In this document: positions 12,696 through 22,400 of the stretch, piece by piece
Position numbering within the stretch: the first letter of the stretch is position 1
How the letters are laid out: each line of letters opens with the position of its first letter
Assembly (NCBI GenBank): GCA_023246955.1
Contig: JAHFHK010000002.1
Location: 21,590-54,691, forward strand
DNA: 33,102 bases
Direction of reading: 5' to 3'
Origin: Candidatus Uhrbacteria bacterium
GTDB taxonomy: Bacteria > Patescibacteriota > Patescibacteriia > JACQRZ01
Made by a program: the position numbers and the translations under genes
Notes under the pieces: model-generated
The model's input: the letters and a program-made list of their open reading frames with translations, nothing else
Told to the model about the DNA's origin: nothing
Database searches by the model: none

Positions 12696-15611
12696 ATGAA
12701 TTTTGCTCAACGAGAGGAGAAAACGCTTCGCTTTTGGAAAGAGAAGAATATTTTTAAAAAAACCCTCGACGCTACTCTGGGTAAGCCGGAGTACGTTTTT
12801 TATGATGGGCCGCCGTTTGCGACGGGGTTGCCTCATTATGGGCATCTTGTGCCGAGTGTGTTCAAGGATGTCATCCCTCGCTACAAAACTATGCGCGGGT
12901 ATCATGTACCCCGACGTTGGGGCTGGGATTGCCATGGGCTCCCTATTGAGAATATTGTAGAAAAAGAGCTCGGATTTTCTTCAAAGAAGGACATCCTAGA
13001 TTATGGTGTAGATAAATTCAATGAGCAGTGTCGCTCCAAGGTGTTGACCTATGCAGATGCCTGGAAAGCATATATAGATCGCTACGGTCGCTGGGTGGAT
13101 ATGGAACATGATTACAAGACTATGGATCTTCCATTCATGGAGTCTGTCTGGTGGGTGTTCAAACAGCTATGGGAGAAGGGGTTGGTGTATGAAGGGTACA
13201 AGACGATGCATATCTGTCCTCGCTGTGAGACGACCTTGTCACAGTCGGAGGTGGCGGAAGGATACGAGACGATAAAAGATATTTCTGTCACTGCGAAATT
13301 CGCTCTCGTGGATGAACCCGGCACGTTCGTTCTTGCATGGACGACGACACCCTGGACCTTGCCGGGGAACGTGGCGTTGGCGGTGAATCCTGATATTAGC
13401 TATAGTCGTGTTCGTTTTGAGGATAGTGATTATATTCTTGCTTCGGTTTTGGTTGAGAAGGTGTTTGCGGGTAAGGAGTATGTCGTGAAGCAAGAGGCTA
13501 TCGATATCACTGAATATATTGGTAATAAATACGCGCCGCTGTTTTCTTTTTTTGAAGGGAAGGATTTGAAGAATAGCGAACGACTCTATACTATTCAGGC
13601 TGCTTCGTTTGTGACGGATACTGATGGTACTGGAGTGGTGCATATTGCACCGGCATTCGGTGAAGATGATTATCGCCTAGGGCTCGAAAAGGAATTGCCA
13701 TTCATTCAGCATGTCGGGATGGACGGACGATTCACTGCCGATGTTACGGAATGGGCGGGCAGGGTTGTGAAGTCAAAAGAGGACCACCAGGCGACCGATG
13801 TCGAGATCATTAAATACTTGGCGGGTAGGGGGCTTCTTTTTTCGAAGGAAAAATTCGAGCATGCCTACCCACATTGTTGGCGATGCCATACGCCACTGTT
13901 GAATTACGCAAAGTCATCGTGGTTCGTGAAGGTGACGGCGGTCAAGGATGTTATGCTCGCCAATAATCAGCAGACGTATTGGTTTCCGTCGCATTTGAAA
14001 GATGGTCGTGCGGGGCAATGGCTCGAGGGCGCACGCGATTGGGCGGTCTCTCGTGAGCGTTTTTGGGCATCGGTGATGCCGGTTTGGAAATGTGGTTCCT
14101 GCGACAATGTGGTTGTGATCGGATCGTTGGCGGAGTTGAAAACTGCTTCCGGAAAAGAAGTTGCTGATCTCCATAAGCATATTGTCGATGAAATTATCTT
14201 CCCTTGTTCTTGTGGTGGTGAAATGCATCGAATTCCAGAAGTACTCGATACGTGGTTTGATTCTGGCTCAATGCCGTTCGCTCAAGCGCATTATCTCGGT
14301 GAACCTATAGAAGGGTTTGACCCTGTGAAGGGTGTCGGTATCCCTGCCGACTTTATCGGTGAGGCAGTCGATCAGACGCGGTGCTGGTTTTATTATTTGA
14401 ATGTTATTGCATCGGCACTCACCGGTGGTCCTGCGTTCAAGAATGTTCTGGTTAACGGGATTGTTTTAGCGGAAGATGGCCAGAAGATGAGCAAGCACCT
14501 CAAGAATTACCCTGATGTTTCGACTATCATGGATACGTATGGGGCTGATGCGCTTCGTTTTTATCTTTTGCTGTCACCTGTGGTGAAAGCCGATGATCTG
14601 AACTTTGCCGAAGGGGGTGTACGTGAGGCGTATAACAAGGTAGTGAATACGCTGTGGAATGTTTTTGCATTCTATTCCTTGTATTTTCCTACCTCCGAGG
14701 CGGTGGAGGGATATAATCTGTCTGCTCTTCATAATCCGCTTGATCGCTGGATTATCTCGAAGCAGCAACTCGTAATACAAGCGGTGACAGAAAAACTCGA
14801 GGCATATGACCTCTCTGCTGCTACACGGATGATACTGGAGTTCATTACTGAGCTATCACAGTGGTATGTTCGTCGTACGCGAGACCGTATCAAGGATGAG
14901 GCGTCGAGTGATCGTACTGAGGCGGGTGCTACGCTGTTCTTTGTGCTGCGCACTACCACGCAGCTGCTGGCACCGTTCTGTCCGTTCCTCGCTGAGGAGA
15001 TATATCACGGTTTGGGGGTTTGGGATGGGAAAAAAGAATCTGTCCATCTTGAAACATGGCCCGTATTCGCTCCTGAGCTCGTGCATCATGAGGGTATCGA
15101 GCAGATGGAGATGGTGCGTATATTGATCGAGCGGGCGCTCGCGATTCGTGCTAAGACGGGTATCAAGGTGCGACAGCCACTCGCCGCACTGTATATCACC
15201 AAGACGTCCATTGCCGTTGAGTTGTATTATCTTCTGGCTGATGAAGTGAATGTGAAGGAAGTTGTCCTTGTTGAGCAGTTTCCTGAAACGGCGAATATTG
15301 TCGTCGGCGATGATACGAATTATCATGTTGCGCTTGAAACAGAGATTTCTGACGTGCTTAGATTGGAAGGGCATGCGAGAGAGCTCATTCGTCAGATAAA
15401 CGCGATGCGGAAGGATCAGGGGATGACTATCTCTGATGTTGCTGAAGTACATTTCAAGACAGAAGAGCAAGAGCTTCTGCATGCAATTGACGCGCATATC
15501 GATGAAATAAAGAAAAGCGTGCTTGCGTCAGAATGTATCTTTGGCGATGGCGACACTTCTTTTTCAATTAATGGAAAAGAGATTGCGATCACAGTAACAA
15601 AAATCTCATGA
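12696..15611 (+). CDS. ileS: Isoleucyl-tRNA synthetase, type 2-like
   Basis: 971 residues, class Ia synthetase that charges tRNA-Ile and edits misactivated valine. HIGH-type motif HYGH at 47-50 within PPFATGLPHYGHL. The editing domain contains AWTTTPWTLPGN. The catalytic loop KMSKH is at about 597-601, followed by LKNYPDVSTIMDTYGADALRFYLL. Cys pairs CPRC and CWRC and the segment CGSC...CSCGG suggest zinc sites inside the catalytic region. The sequence RRWGWDCHGLPIE and the absence of the usual type 1 C-terminal zinc finger point to the eukaryote-like IleRS2 group. Its ATGA overlap with ruvA suggests coupled translation. No tRNA-type T-box leader is visible upstream. Confidence 0.97.
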   Translation: MNFAQREEKTLRFWKEKNIFKKTLDATLGKPEYVFYDGPPFATGLPHYGHLVPSVFKDVIPRYKTMRGYHVPRRWGWDCHGLPIENIVEKELGFSSKKDILDYGVDKFNEQCRSKVLTYADAWKAYIDRYGRWVDMEHDYKTMDLPFMESVWWVFKQLWEKGLVYEGYKTMHICPRCETTLSQSEVAEGYETIKDISVTAKFALVDEPGTFVLAWTTTPWTLPGNVALAVNPDISYSRVRFEDSDYILASVLVEKVFAGKEYVVKQEAIDITEYIGNKYAPLFSFFEGKDLKNSERLYTIQAASFVTDTDGTGVVHIAPAFGEDDYRLGLEKELPFIQHVGMDGRFTADVTEWAGRVVKSKEDHQATDVEIIKYLAGRGLLFSKEKFEHAYPHCWRCHTPLLNYAKSSWFVKVTAVKDVMLANNQQTYWFPSHLKDGRAGQWLEGARDWAVSRERFWASVMPVWKCGSCDNVVVIGSLAELKTASGKEVADLHKHIVDEIIFPCSCGGEMHRIPEVLDTWFDSGSMPFAQAHYLGEPIEGFDPVKGVGIPADFIGEAVDQTRCWFYYLNVIASALTGGPAFKNVLVNGIVLAEDGQKMSKHLKNYPDVSTIMDTYGADALRFYLLLSPVVKADDLNFAEGGVREAYNKVVNTLWNVFAFYSLYFPTSEAVEGYNLSALHNPLDRWIISKQQLVIQAVTEKLEAYDLSAATRMILEFITELSQWYVRRTRDRIKDEASSDRTEAGATLFFVLRTTTQLLAPFCPFLAEEIYHGLGVWDGKKESVHLETWPVFAPELVHHEGIEQMEMVRILIERALAIRAKTGIKVRQPLAALYITKTSIAVELYYLLADEVNVKEVVLVEQFPETANIVVGDDTNYHVALETEISDVLRLEGHARELIRQINAMRKDQGMTISDVAEVHFKTEEQELLHAIDAHIDEIKKSVLASECIFGDGDTSFSINGKEIAITVTKIS

Positions 15612-16174
15612 TCGGCTTTTTACATGGACACGTAATGTCACATACCGGAGGGGAGTGTTTGTTGCGCGTGGGTGACGTAGGGTATCGCGTGTGGATACCG
15701 GAAGGGCTATCGCATGCACATCCCAAAGGCGCTGAGCTTGATATTTACGTTCACCATCATTTTCGTGAAGCTGAGCAGGAGTTGTATGGATTTGCGACGC
15801 TCGATGAACTCGATTTATTTGAGAAGCTCATTAGTGTTTCGGGCATTGGGCCCAAGATTGGACTTGCGGCATTATCTACTAGTTCATTGGATCGATTGCG
15901 TAATGCTATCGCGACGGGGGAGCCTGCGTATCTCACCTCTATCAGTGGTATTGGTGCAAAGACTGCGCAGCGTATGATTCTTGAATTGAAGGGGAAGGTA
16001 TTTTCTTCATCTCCTTCTGGGATGGTCGTCTCCGGTGATGACGAGGTGGTGCAGGCACTCATAGGGTTGGGCTACAGTACACAGGAGGCGCGGACTATTG
16101 TTGCGAAAATTCCAGAATCTGCACAGACCATGGAGGCGCGACTCAAGGAAGCGCTGAAGCTTATGGCGCGATAA
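15608..16174 (+). CDS. ruvA: Holliday junction branch-migration protein RuvA
   Basis: 188 residues. It binds four-way junctions as a tetramer and loads the RuvB helicase. An N-terminal OB-fold (MIGFLHGHV ... YRVWIPEG ... ELYGFATLDE) is followed by two helix-hairpin-helix motifs, LISVSGIGPKIGLAAL (about 74-90) and LTSISGIGAKTAQRMILELKGK. A flexible linker and the C-terminal RuvB-contact domain (VVQALIGLGYSTQEA) complete it. Length is close to the usual 190-200. The start codon overlaps the ileS stop (ATGA). RuvB and RuvC are not in this window. Confidence 0.97.
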   Translation: MIGFLHGHVMSHTGGECLLRVGDVGYRVWIPEGLSHAHPKGAELDIYVHHHFREAEQELYGFATLDELDLFEKLISVSGIGPKIGLAALSTSSLDRLRNAIATGEPAYLTSISGIGAKTAQRMILELKGKVFSSSPSGMVVSGDDEVVQALIGLGYSTQEARTIVAKIPESAQTMEARLKEALKLMAR

Positions 16175-16180
16175 TTTTGT

Positions 16181-17134
16181 ATGTTTAAAGAATTTCAAGG
16201 AACTCCTCAACAATGGGACGCGATGGTTGGCAAAGCTGACTATGCGCCGTTTTTGCAATCGTATGCATGGGGAGAATTTCAAAAAAGTGTTGGTCGTCGC
16301 GTGTGGCGTTTTGTGGATGAAAAAAATGAAGCTTGTGTCCAGGTGATTGCGAACGATATTCGATACGGTATTTGGTATGCGTATGTGCCATTCGGTCCGA
16401 CTGGGGTGTTGTCATCCGATGAAATCGAATCGCTCACTGAATATTTTCGGAAGGAAGGTGCGTTATTCTTGCGGTATGATAATCCTTCTCGGCCCGTTGA
16501 GGGAGTGCGCAAGACCAAAGGCATGCAACCCGAGGCAACGATCTTGATTGATTGCGCGCATAATGAGGAGATGCTTTTGTCTGCAATGCACTCCAAGACG
16601 CGGTATAATATTCGCCTTGCGGAGAAGAAGGGTGTGGCGGCAAAGTCGTATTTTGACGAAGCGTTCACTGATGCGGTGTTTGATGAGTGGTATGCACTTT
16701 TAAAAAATACTGCTGAGCGCGATGCATTTTCTTTGCATTCGGCCAGCTACTATCGATTAATGCGCGGGGCACTTCCTGGACTGGGCTTGATCGGGGCGTA
16801 TCATGAAGGGGTGATGATCGCGGGTGTGCTCTTGTTGAAATTTGGAGATACGGTTACGTACTTGCATGGGAGTAGTGATTATGCGCATCGTGCGTTGATG
16901 GCGCCGTATCTTTTGCAATGGGAGGCGATACGGCATGCAAAGAGCTGTAGTGCGCATTGGTATGATATGTGGGGGATTGCTCCAGCGGGTGCGAGTCCTG
17001 GTCATCCTCTCACGGGGGTTACGCGGTTCAAAGAGGGGTTTGGTGGGACGTATATTGTGCATAGTGGTGCGTATGACGCGCCTTTGTCGTCTGTGGGGTA
17101 TTGGGTGTATACTGTTTTGCGAAGAATCCTATGA
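16181..17134 (+). CDS. FemX/FemAB-like peptidyltransferase
   Basis: 317 residues. It belongs to the Fem family of GNAT-fold enzymes that add amino acids from aminoacyl-tRNA to the peptidoglycan stem peptide. Visible signatures are FLQSYAWGEFQKSVGRRVWR near the N terminus, MHSKTRYNIRLAEKKGV (about 138-154, the conserved K-x-R-x-N-I-R-x-A), a second GNAT half with GVMIAGVLLLKFGDTVTYLHG and YDMWGIAPAGASPGHPLTGV, and the family's closing FKEGFGG. It has no long coiled-coil insertion, so it is more FemX-like than FemA/B-like. It lies six bases after ruvA and upstream of a Mur ligase, which supports a cell-wall role. Which residue it adds cannot be told from sequence. Confidence 0.88.
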   Translation: MFKEFQGTPQQWDAMVGKADYAPFLQSYAWGEFQKSVGRRVWRFVDEKNEACVQVIANDIRYGIWYAYVPFGPTGVLSSDEIESLTEYFRKEGALFLRYDNPSRPVEGVRKTKGMQPEATILIDCAHNEEMLLSAMHSKTRYNIRLAEKKGVAAKSYFDEAFTDAVFDEWYALLKNTAERDAFSLHSASYYRLMRGALPGLGLIGAYHEGVMIAGVLLLKFGDTVTYLHGSSDYAHRALMAPYLLQWEAIRHAKSCSAHWYDMWGIAPAGASPGHPLTGVTRFKEGFGGTYIVHSGAYDAPLSSVGYWVYTVLRRIL

Positions 17135-17685
17135 CGTCTAATGATACAATTATCGCTCTTTGCAAACAGCACCCGGTGGTGTTTGTCGATATAGAGACGA
17201 ATGGGCTCAAGACGGATACTAATATACTTGAGGTGGGTTGTGTTTCTTTTGCTCCCGGAGAGCTCTTATCGAGCGAAGAGGGGACTCCTTATGAATCGCT
17301 GGTATATTTTGATGGAGAACCGAATTGGGGGGCGTTTTCGGTGAATAAACTCGATCCGGAGGAATTGCGTCTTAGCGGGCGCCCTTTGGCGACGGTGATG
17401 AAGGAATATTTTGATATTTCTCAGGATGCAATCGTGGTGGGGCAGAATGTTATCGGTTTTGATCTTCGTATTCTGTCGTATCACGCGCTGAAATGTGGAT
17501 ATGCTCTCCAGCATAGGGGGGTGCTCGACACGCAGCTTCTCTCTCGTGCGCGACTATGGCTGCCATCGTATAGCCTCTCTGCTCTTTCGCAGCATTTTGC
17601 GATTGAGAGTATGCCTACCCATCGTGCTCTTGCAGATGTGCGGGCCACCGTATCGGTATTTCGTCATTTAATCGGCATGGCATGA
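17131..17685 (+). CDS. DEDDh 3'-5' exonuclease, DnaQ-like
   Basis: 184 residues. Start MTSND is chosen because its ATG overlaps the FemX-like stop (ATGA). Exo I motif FVDIETNGL (about 18-26, Asp and Glu metal ligands), Exo II in VVGQNVIGFDLRIL, and Exo III in HRALADVRATVSVF with the DEDDh histidine and final aspartate. The fold matches DNA polymerase III epsilon-like or RNase T-like single-domain nucleases. No polymerase or helicase domain is attached. It could proofread, or trim DNA or RNA ends. It also overlaps the next gene by ATGA, so it is translated within the cell-wall/recombination run. Confidence 0.9.
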   Translation: MTSNDTIIALCKQHPVVFVDIETNGLKTDTNILEVGCVSFAPGELLSSEEGTPYESLVYFDGEPNWGAFSVNKLDPEELRLSGRPLATVMKEYFDISQDAIVVGQNVIGFDLRILSYHALKCGYALQHRGVLDTQLLSRARLWLPSYSLSALSQHFAIESMPTHRALADVRATVSVFRHLIGMA

Positions 17686-19013
17686 AAAAGATAATAAAGA
17701 AATTGTTTCCCAGAAAATATATCGCTTTTGCGCATGGAGTTCTTTCCTGGGTGAGTGCGTTGTGGTACCAGTTTCCTTCTCGCCGTATGGTTGTTGTGGG
17801 AGTAACAGGAACGAACGGAAAATCCACCACCGTGCATATGATCGGTGAATTATTGCGAATTTTGGGACAAACAGTGGGGTATACGAGCACGGTGGAATTC
17901 CGGGTAGGGGAGAAGCATTGGATCAATAACCAGAAGATGACGATGCTGGGGCGGTGGCAGCTTCAGAAACTCTTGGCTGATATGGTGCGTGTGGGGTGCG
18001 GTGTTGCTGTCGTAGAGACCTCTTCGGAGGGGTTGGCACAGAATCGACACTGGGGGATCGATTATGATGTAGCGTTGTGTACTAATCTTACCCCTGAGCA
18101 TATCGAATCGCATGGGAGTTTTGAAAAGTATAGGCAAGCGAAGGGGAAGCTCTTTGAGAGTCTTGTTCGAAGTGTGGCTAAAAAGGGACTGGGGCTCGTG
18201 GTGCCGAAGACGAGTATCGTGAATATTGATGACGTGATGACCCATTCATATAGCGAGTATTGGGCGGAAAAAAAGGCGGGGTTTGGTACCGGCGTGGTTC
18301 GGGACGGTGCGCCGCTCATTGAGTCAACAATAGGTACAGCAGAGGAATTGCATCCGCAAAAAAGCGGGTTTGTGGTTGAAGGGGTGCGCTTTGAGATTCC
18401 TTTTGAAGGGAAACATAACGTTGCTAATGCTCTTGCTGCGATTGCTGTCTGTCGGACCATGGGGTATCCACTGGGAGATATTTCAAAGGCTTTTACTTCT
18501 GTCCCTGCCGTTCCTGGGCGCCTCGAAGTTATTGAGGCTACTCGGGGATTCACTATTCTTATTGATTATGCCCCCGAACCCGCATCATTGGCGGCGCTTT
18601 ATGAGACGGTTGATGAGCTCTATCGGTCTACTCACCAGAGGATTATCCATGTTCTGGGGTCATGTGGAGGGGGTCGCGACAGGGCACGCCGTCCGGTCCT
18701 TGGTGCTATGGCGGGAAGGAATGCTGATGTGGTTGTGGTGACGAATGAGGATCCTTACGATGAGGACCCTCAGGAGATTATTGACGTAGTATTTCAAGGG
18801 GCGCTTTCTGTGGGAAAGAAAGAGGATGAAAATGTGTTCAGGGTTTTGGATCGAAGAGAGGCTATTGCTAAGGCGTTTTCGTTGGCCAGAGAAGGAGATC
18901 TTGTTATTTTATCAGGAAAAGGAGCTGAACAAGCAATTGCCGGACCTAACGGCACATATACCCCCTGGAATGAGCGCGAAGTGGCGCTTACCCTGTTGAA
19001 AACTTTTTCTTAG
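17682..19013 (+). CDS. Mur ligase, MurE-like, lacking N-terminal domain
   Basis: 443 residues. An ATP-dependent amide ligase expected to add an amino acid to UDP-MurNAc-peptide. The P-loop VVGVTGTNGKSTT lies at about 38-50, against about residue 110 in typical MurE, so the UDP-MurNAc-binding domain 1 is replaced by some 35 residues with a hydrophobic helix (YIAFAHGVLSWVSALWYQF). NLTPEHIESHGSFEKYRQAKGKLF holds the central-domain signature, and GRLEVIE and IDYAPEPASL mark the third domain. The amino-acid-selecting loop reads TNEDPYDEDP where meso-DAP enzymes have DNPR, so the added residue is not predictable. The start overlaps the exonuclease stop (ATGA). Confidence 0.88.
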   Translation: MKKIIKKLFPRKYIAFAHGVLSWVSALWYQFPSRRMVVVGVTGTNGKSTTVHMIGELLRILGQTVGYTSTVEFRVGEKHWINNQKMTMLGRWQLQKLLADMVRVGCGVAVVETSSEGLAQNRHWGIDYDVALCTNLTPEHIESHGSFEKYRQAKGKLFESLVRSVAKKGLGLVVPKTSIVNIDDVMTHSYSEYWAEKKAGFGTGVVRDGAPLIESTIGTAEELHPQKSGFVVEGVRFEIPFEGKHNVANALAAIAVCRTMGYPLGDISKAFTSVPAVPGRLEVIEATRGFTILIDYAPEPASLAALYETVDELYRSTHQRIIHVLGSCGGGRDRARRPVLGAMAGRNADVVVVTNEDPYDEDPQEIIDVVFQGALSVGKKEDENVFRVLDRREAIAKAFSLAREGDLVILSGKGAEQAIAGPNGTYTPWNEREVALTLLKTFS

Positions 19014-19195
19014 GACTACTATTTCAACAAAAAATCTGTGCATAAACTGTTGATGAATGGCCTTTTCTGTTGATACATTTTAGTGAACACGATGTCAAAA
19101 ACCATTATAAAAATAATAAAAATGTGCTTAAACGGGCGTAAATATTTTGACAAAGTGCGTTTATGGGCAAAAATAACCGCTTGACATTCCTGATC

Positions 19196-19223
19196 TTGAC
19201 AAAATCCGAAAAAGTGGTATGAT
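19196..19223 (+). promoter_or_regulatory. Main rpoB promoter
   Basis: TTGACA (19196-19201), a 16-base spacer and TATGAT (19218-19223) preceded by TGG, with A/T-rich DNA upstream that may act as an UP element. The predicted start near 19230 gives a leader of about 230 bases. Confidence 0.75.
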
Positions 19224-19378
19224 AGGTAATACGAAATAAGCACGACACTTTTCTCCGTGAAATAGGGGCTGTTATGGGCAAACGCCTTTTGTTTACGGAT
19301 ACTATGTGTACTTCTTAGGCCTAAACTACTCTCCCGTGCACGACCGCGCTCACCATCACTGGCAGGCAGCGTAGGAAA

Positions 19379-19415
19379 CTCACTGCAGGATTTTTTCCTG
19401 GTGAGGATTTTTTTG
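19379..19415 (+). terminator. Attenuator-like terminator in the rpoB leader
   Basis: CTCAC (19379-19383) pairs with GTGAG (19401-19405), and CAGGA (19386-19390) with TCCTG (19396-19400), with a two-base bulge and a T5 loop, followed by GA and seven T. It lies 49 bases before the rpoB ATG and after the main promoter. It would end a transcript of about 185 nt unless read through. Confidence 0.65.
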
Positions 19416-19463
19416 TTTCTAAGCCCCACCCCTAACTCTTGGTATAGGAATTAACGCTTTGGT

Positions 19464-22400
19464 ATGCCGATATCTACTCCCCGACAGTTTTTTACCAAGG
19501 AGCATAATGTGCTCCCTCTGCCGGACCTTATTGAGGTTCAGAGAAATTCATATAAGTGGTTTCTCGACATCGGTCTTCGAGAACTTTTTGATGAAGTATC
19601 GCCGATTAGAGATTTTATTGGTCGTGATCTTGAGTTGTCGTTTCTTGACTACTACCTCGACGAGCCAAAATTTGACGAAAAGACGAGTCGCGCGAAGAAC
19701 CTTACGTTCGAGAGTGCGCTGTGGGTTCGTGCAAAACTGGTAAACAAGCGTTCCGGCGATGAAAAGGAACAGGATGTCTATTTGGGTGATTTCCCTCTCA
19801 TGACTGACCGGGGTACGTTTGTTATTAATGGTGTTGAGCGCGTTGTTGTGTCACAGCTCATTCGTTCTGCGGGGGTATTTTTTACTTCAGAATTCCGCAA
19901 GGGGAGCGACAAGCGTCTCTATGGCGCAAAGGTTATTCCAAATCGTGGGGCATGGCTTGAATTTGAAACCGACGAGAACAATGTTATCTGGGTGAAGATC
20001 GATCGAAAGAGAAAGGTAGCGGTTTCTGCGCTCTTGCGTGCATTTGGGTATGAGACCGATGAGGAGATTGCAAAGCTTTTTGCTCATGTGGATACGAATC
20101 CCGAGCAGACGCACATTCCCGGAACATTTCTCAAGGATGCATCCACTGATCAGGCAACAGGACTTGTGGAGGTGTACAAGCGTATTCGTCCAGGAGATCT
20201 CGCCACATCCGATAATGCAAAGTCACTCATCAATGACATGTTCTTCCGTTTTGACCGCTATGATCTCGGATCAGTGGGGCGTCACAAGATGAATATTCGT
20301 TTTGAAGAAGACATCCCTCCTCGCACAAAAGATGGGCGTGTTTTGCGTCCTATCGACATTGTCAACGTTATCTCGGAAATTATTCGCTACAACAATACGC
20401 AGGTTCCTCCTGATGATATCGACCATCTTGGTAATCGTCGTATTCGTGCTATCGGAGAGCTCGTGCAGAATAAGTTCCGTATCGGGCTTATGCGTATGGA
20501 GCGTATCGTCAAGGATCGCATGAGCACGCTTGATATTCAAACTATTACCCCTAACAAGCTCATCAATGCTCGTCCGGTTATCGGTGTGGTGAAAGAATTT
20601 TTCATGTCTTCGCAGCTCTCTCAGTTCATGGACCAAACAAATCCTTTGGCAGAACTTGAGCACAAGCGCCGTCTCTCTGCGTTAGGTCCTGGAGGTTTGA
20701 GTCGTGAGCGTGCAGGGTTTGAAGTACGTGACGTACACCAAACTCACTATGGACGTATTTGTCCTATTGCTACTCCTGAAGGGCCAAATATCGGACTCGT
20801 GGGACATTTGGCAGCGTATGCTCGCTTGAATGAGTTCGGATTTATTGAAACTCCATTTCGTAGAGTTATTTCTTTGCTTGAGAACAAAGCAGAGCTCACC
20901 GAGGGAGAGATTCTTCGGGGAGATGTTACTGATTCTAAGACAGAAAAAGTCATAGCAAGGGGCGGAGAAACGATTACTCCGAAACTCGCAAAGGAGCTCG
21001 CTGCGTTTGCCTCTGCAATACCTATGATTCCCGTTAAGGCGCGTGCAACAAATGAGGTGGTATACCTGGACGCTTTTACTGAGGAGAAATATACTACAAC
21101 TGCCGCCACGACTGCGCTGGATGAAAAGGGATATTTCGTACATGAAAAGGCAGACGTTCGTAAAAAAGGCCAACCATCCATGAACCATGTTCACAATATT
21201 GATTTCATGGACGTTGCACCGAATCAAATCGTGAGTATTTCTACGTCACTCATTCCTTTTCTGGAGCACGACGATGCGGTGCGTGCATTGATGGGAACGA
21301 ATATGCAGCGTCAGGCGGTATCTCTCGTGCGCCCTCAGGCACCTATCGTAGGTACCGGAGTTGAGGCGCGTGCAGCATACGACTCTGGACATCTCATTGT
21401 CGCCGATGAAGCGGGTACTATTATCGGTGTAGAGGCAGACCAAATCACTCTTCAGGCAGACAATAGTGAGGTATATACCTATGCTCTCACGAAATTCAAT
21501 CGCTCGAATGCTTCAACCTGTATCAACCAAAAGCCTCTCGTTAATAAAGGAGAGCAGGTAGCGAAGGGTGCGGTGCTTGCCGACGGTCCTGCGACTGATG
21601 GCGGCGATCTCGCGCTGGGGCAAAACATTCTCGTTGCCTTTATGTCTTGGGACGGAGGCAACTACGAAGACGCTATCTTGCTTTCGGAACGACTTGTTCA
21701 CGATGATCGATTCTCTTCGATTCATATTGAGCACTATCAGCTCGCGGTACGTGATACGAAGCTGGGGCCCGAAGTAGTAACTCGTGATATCCCTAACGTC
21801 AGTGAAGAAAAACTCAAGGATCTTGATGATGATGGTGTTGTTCGTATCGGTGCGGAAGTCTCTTCTGGCGATATCCTTGTGGGAAAGATAACTCCTAAGG
21901 GCGAAACAGAACTTTCTCCTGAAGAAAAACTTCTCCGCGCAATTTTTGGAGAAAAGGCAAAAGACGTTCGTGACTCTTCTCTCTATCTTGAGCACGGTGA
22001 GCATGGAAAGGTTATCGACGTAAAGACATTCTCTCGTGAAGGAGGGGACAAGCTTACCTCTGGTGTTATTAAGACTGTACAGGTGACGGTTGCGCATCTC
22101 AGAAAGATTCAGGTAGGAGACAAGATGGCAGGACGTCACGGAAATAAGGGGGTTATCTCTCGTATTGTTCCTATTGCCGATATGCCATTCCTCGAAGATG
22201 GAACACCGATCGACGTTATGTTGAGTCCTCTCGGTGTTGTGTCTCGTATGAATCTCGGGCAGCTTCTCGAAACGCATCTTGGACTTGCTGCGCGCAAGCT
22301 TGGTTTCAAAGTTGCCACGCCTCCTCTTGATGGTATTGCTGATGAAGTGATTATGGATCTCCTTGTTAAGGCGGGGTATCCGGCCGAAGGGAAATTGCAG

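Larger units (their letters stand above)
19014..19463. other. 450-base non-coding leader region upstream of rpoB
   Basis: No supported gene is seen. From left: one DnaA-box-like TTATGCACA on the minus strand (19045-19037), an A/T-rich stretch (19090-19150), three TTGACA hexamers (19147, 19181, 19196) of which only the last has a well-placed -10, and a transcribed leader from about 19230. The leader can form CCGTGAA/TTTACGG (19255-19261 with 19292-19298) and ends in a terminator at 19379-19415. TGG-TATAGG at 19440-19448 could act as a second, near-leaderless promoter for rpoB. Confidence 0.6.

Noticed and set aside
19037-19045. DnaA-box match (TTATGCACA on the minus strand)
   Set aside because: Only one box is seen, with no box cluster and no dnaA or dnaN nearby, so a replication origin is not supported.
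19019-19429. 136-codon minus-strand open frame in the rpoB leader
   Set aside because: It spans the rpoB promoter and terminator, the composition is not protein-like, and no promoter supports it.
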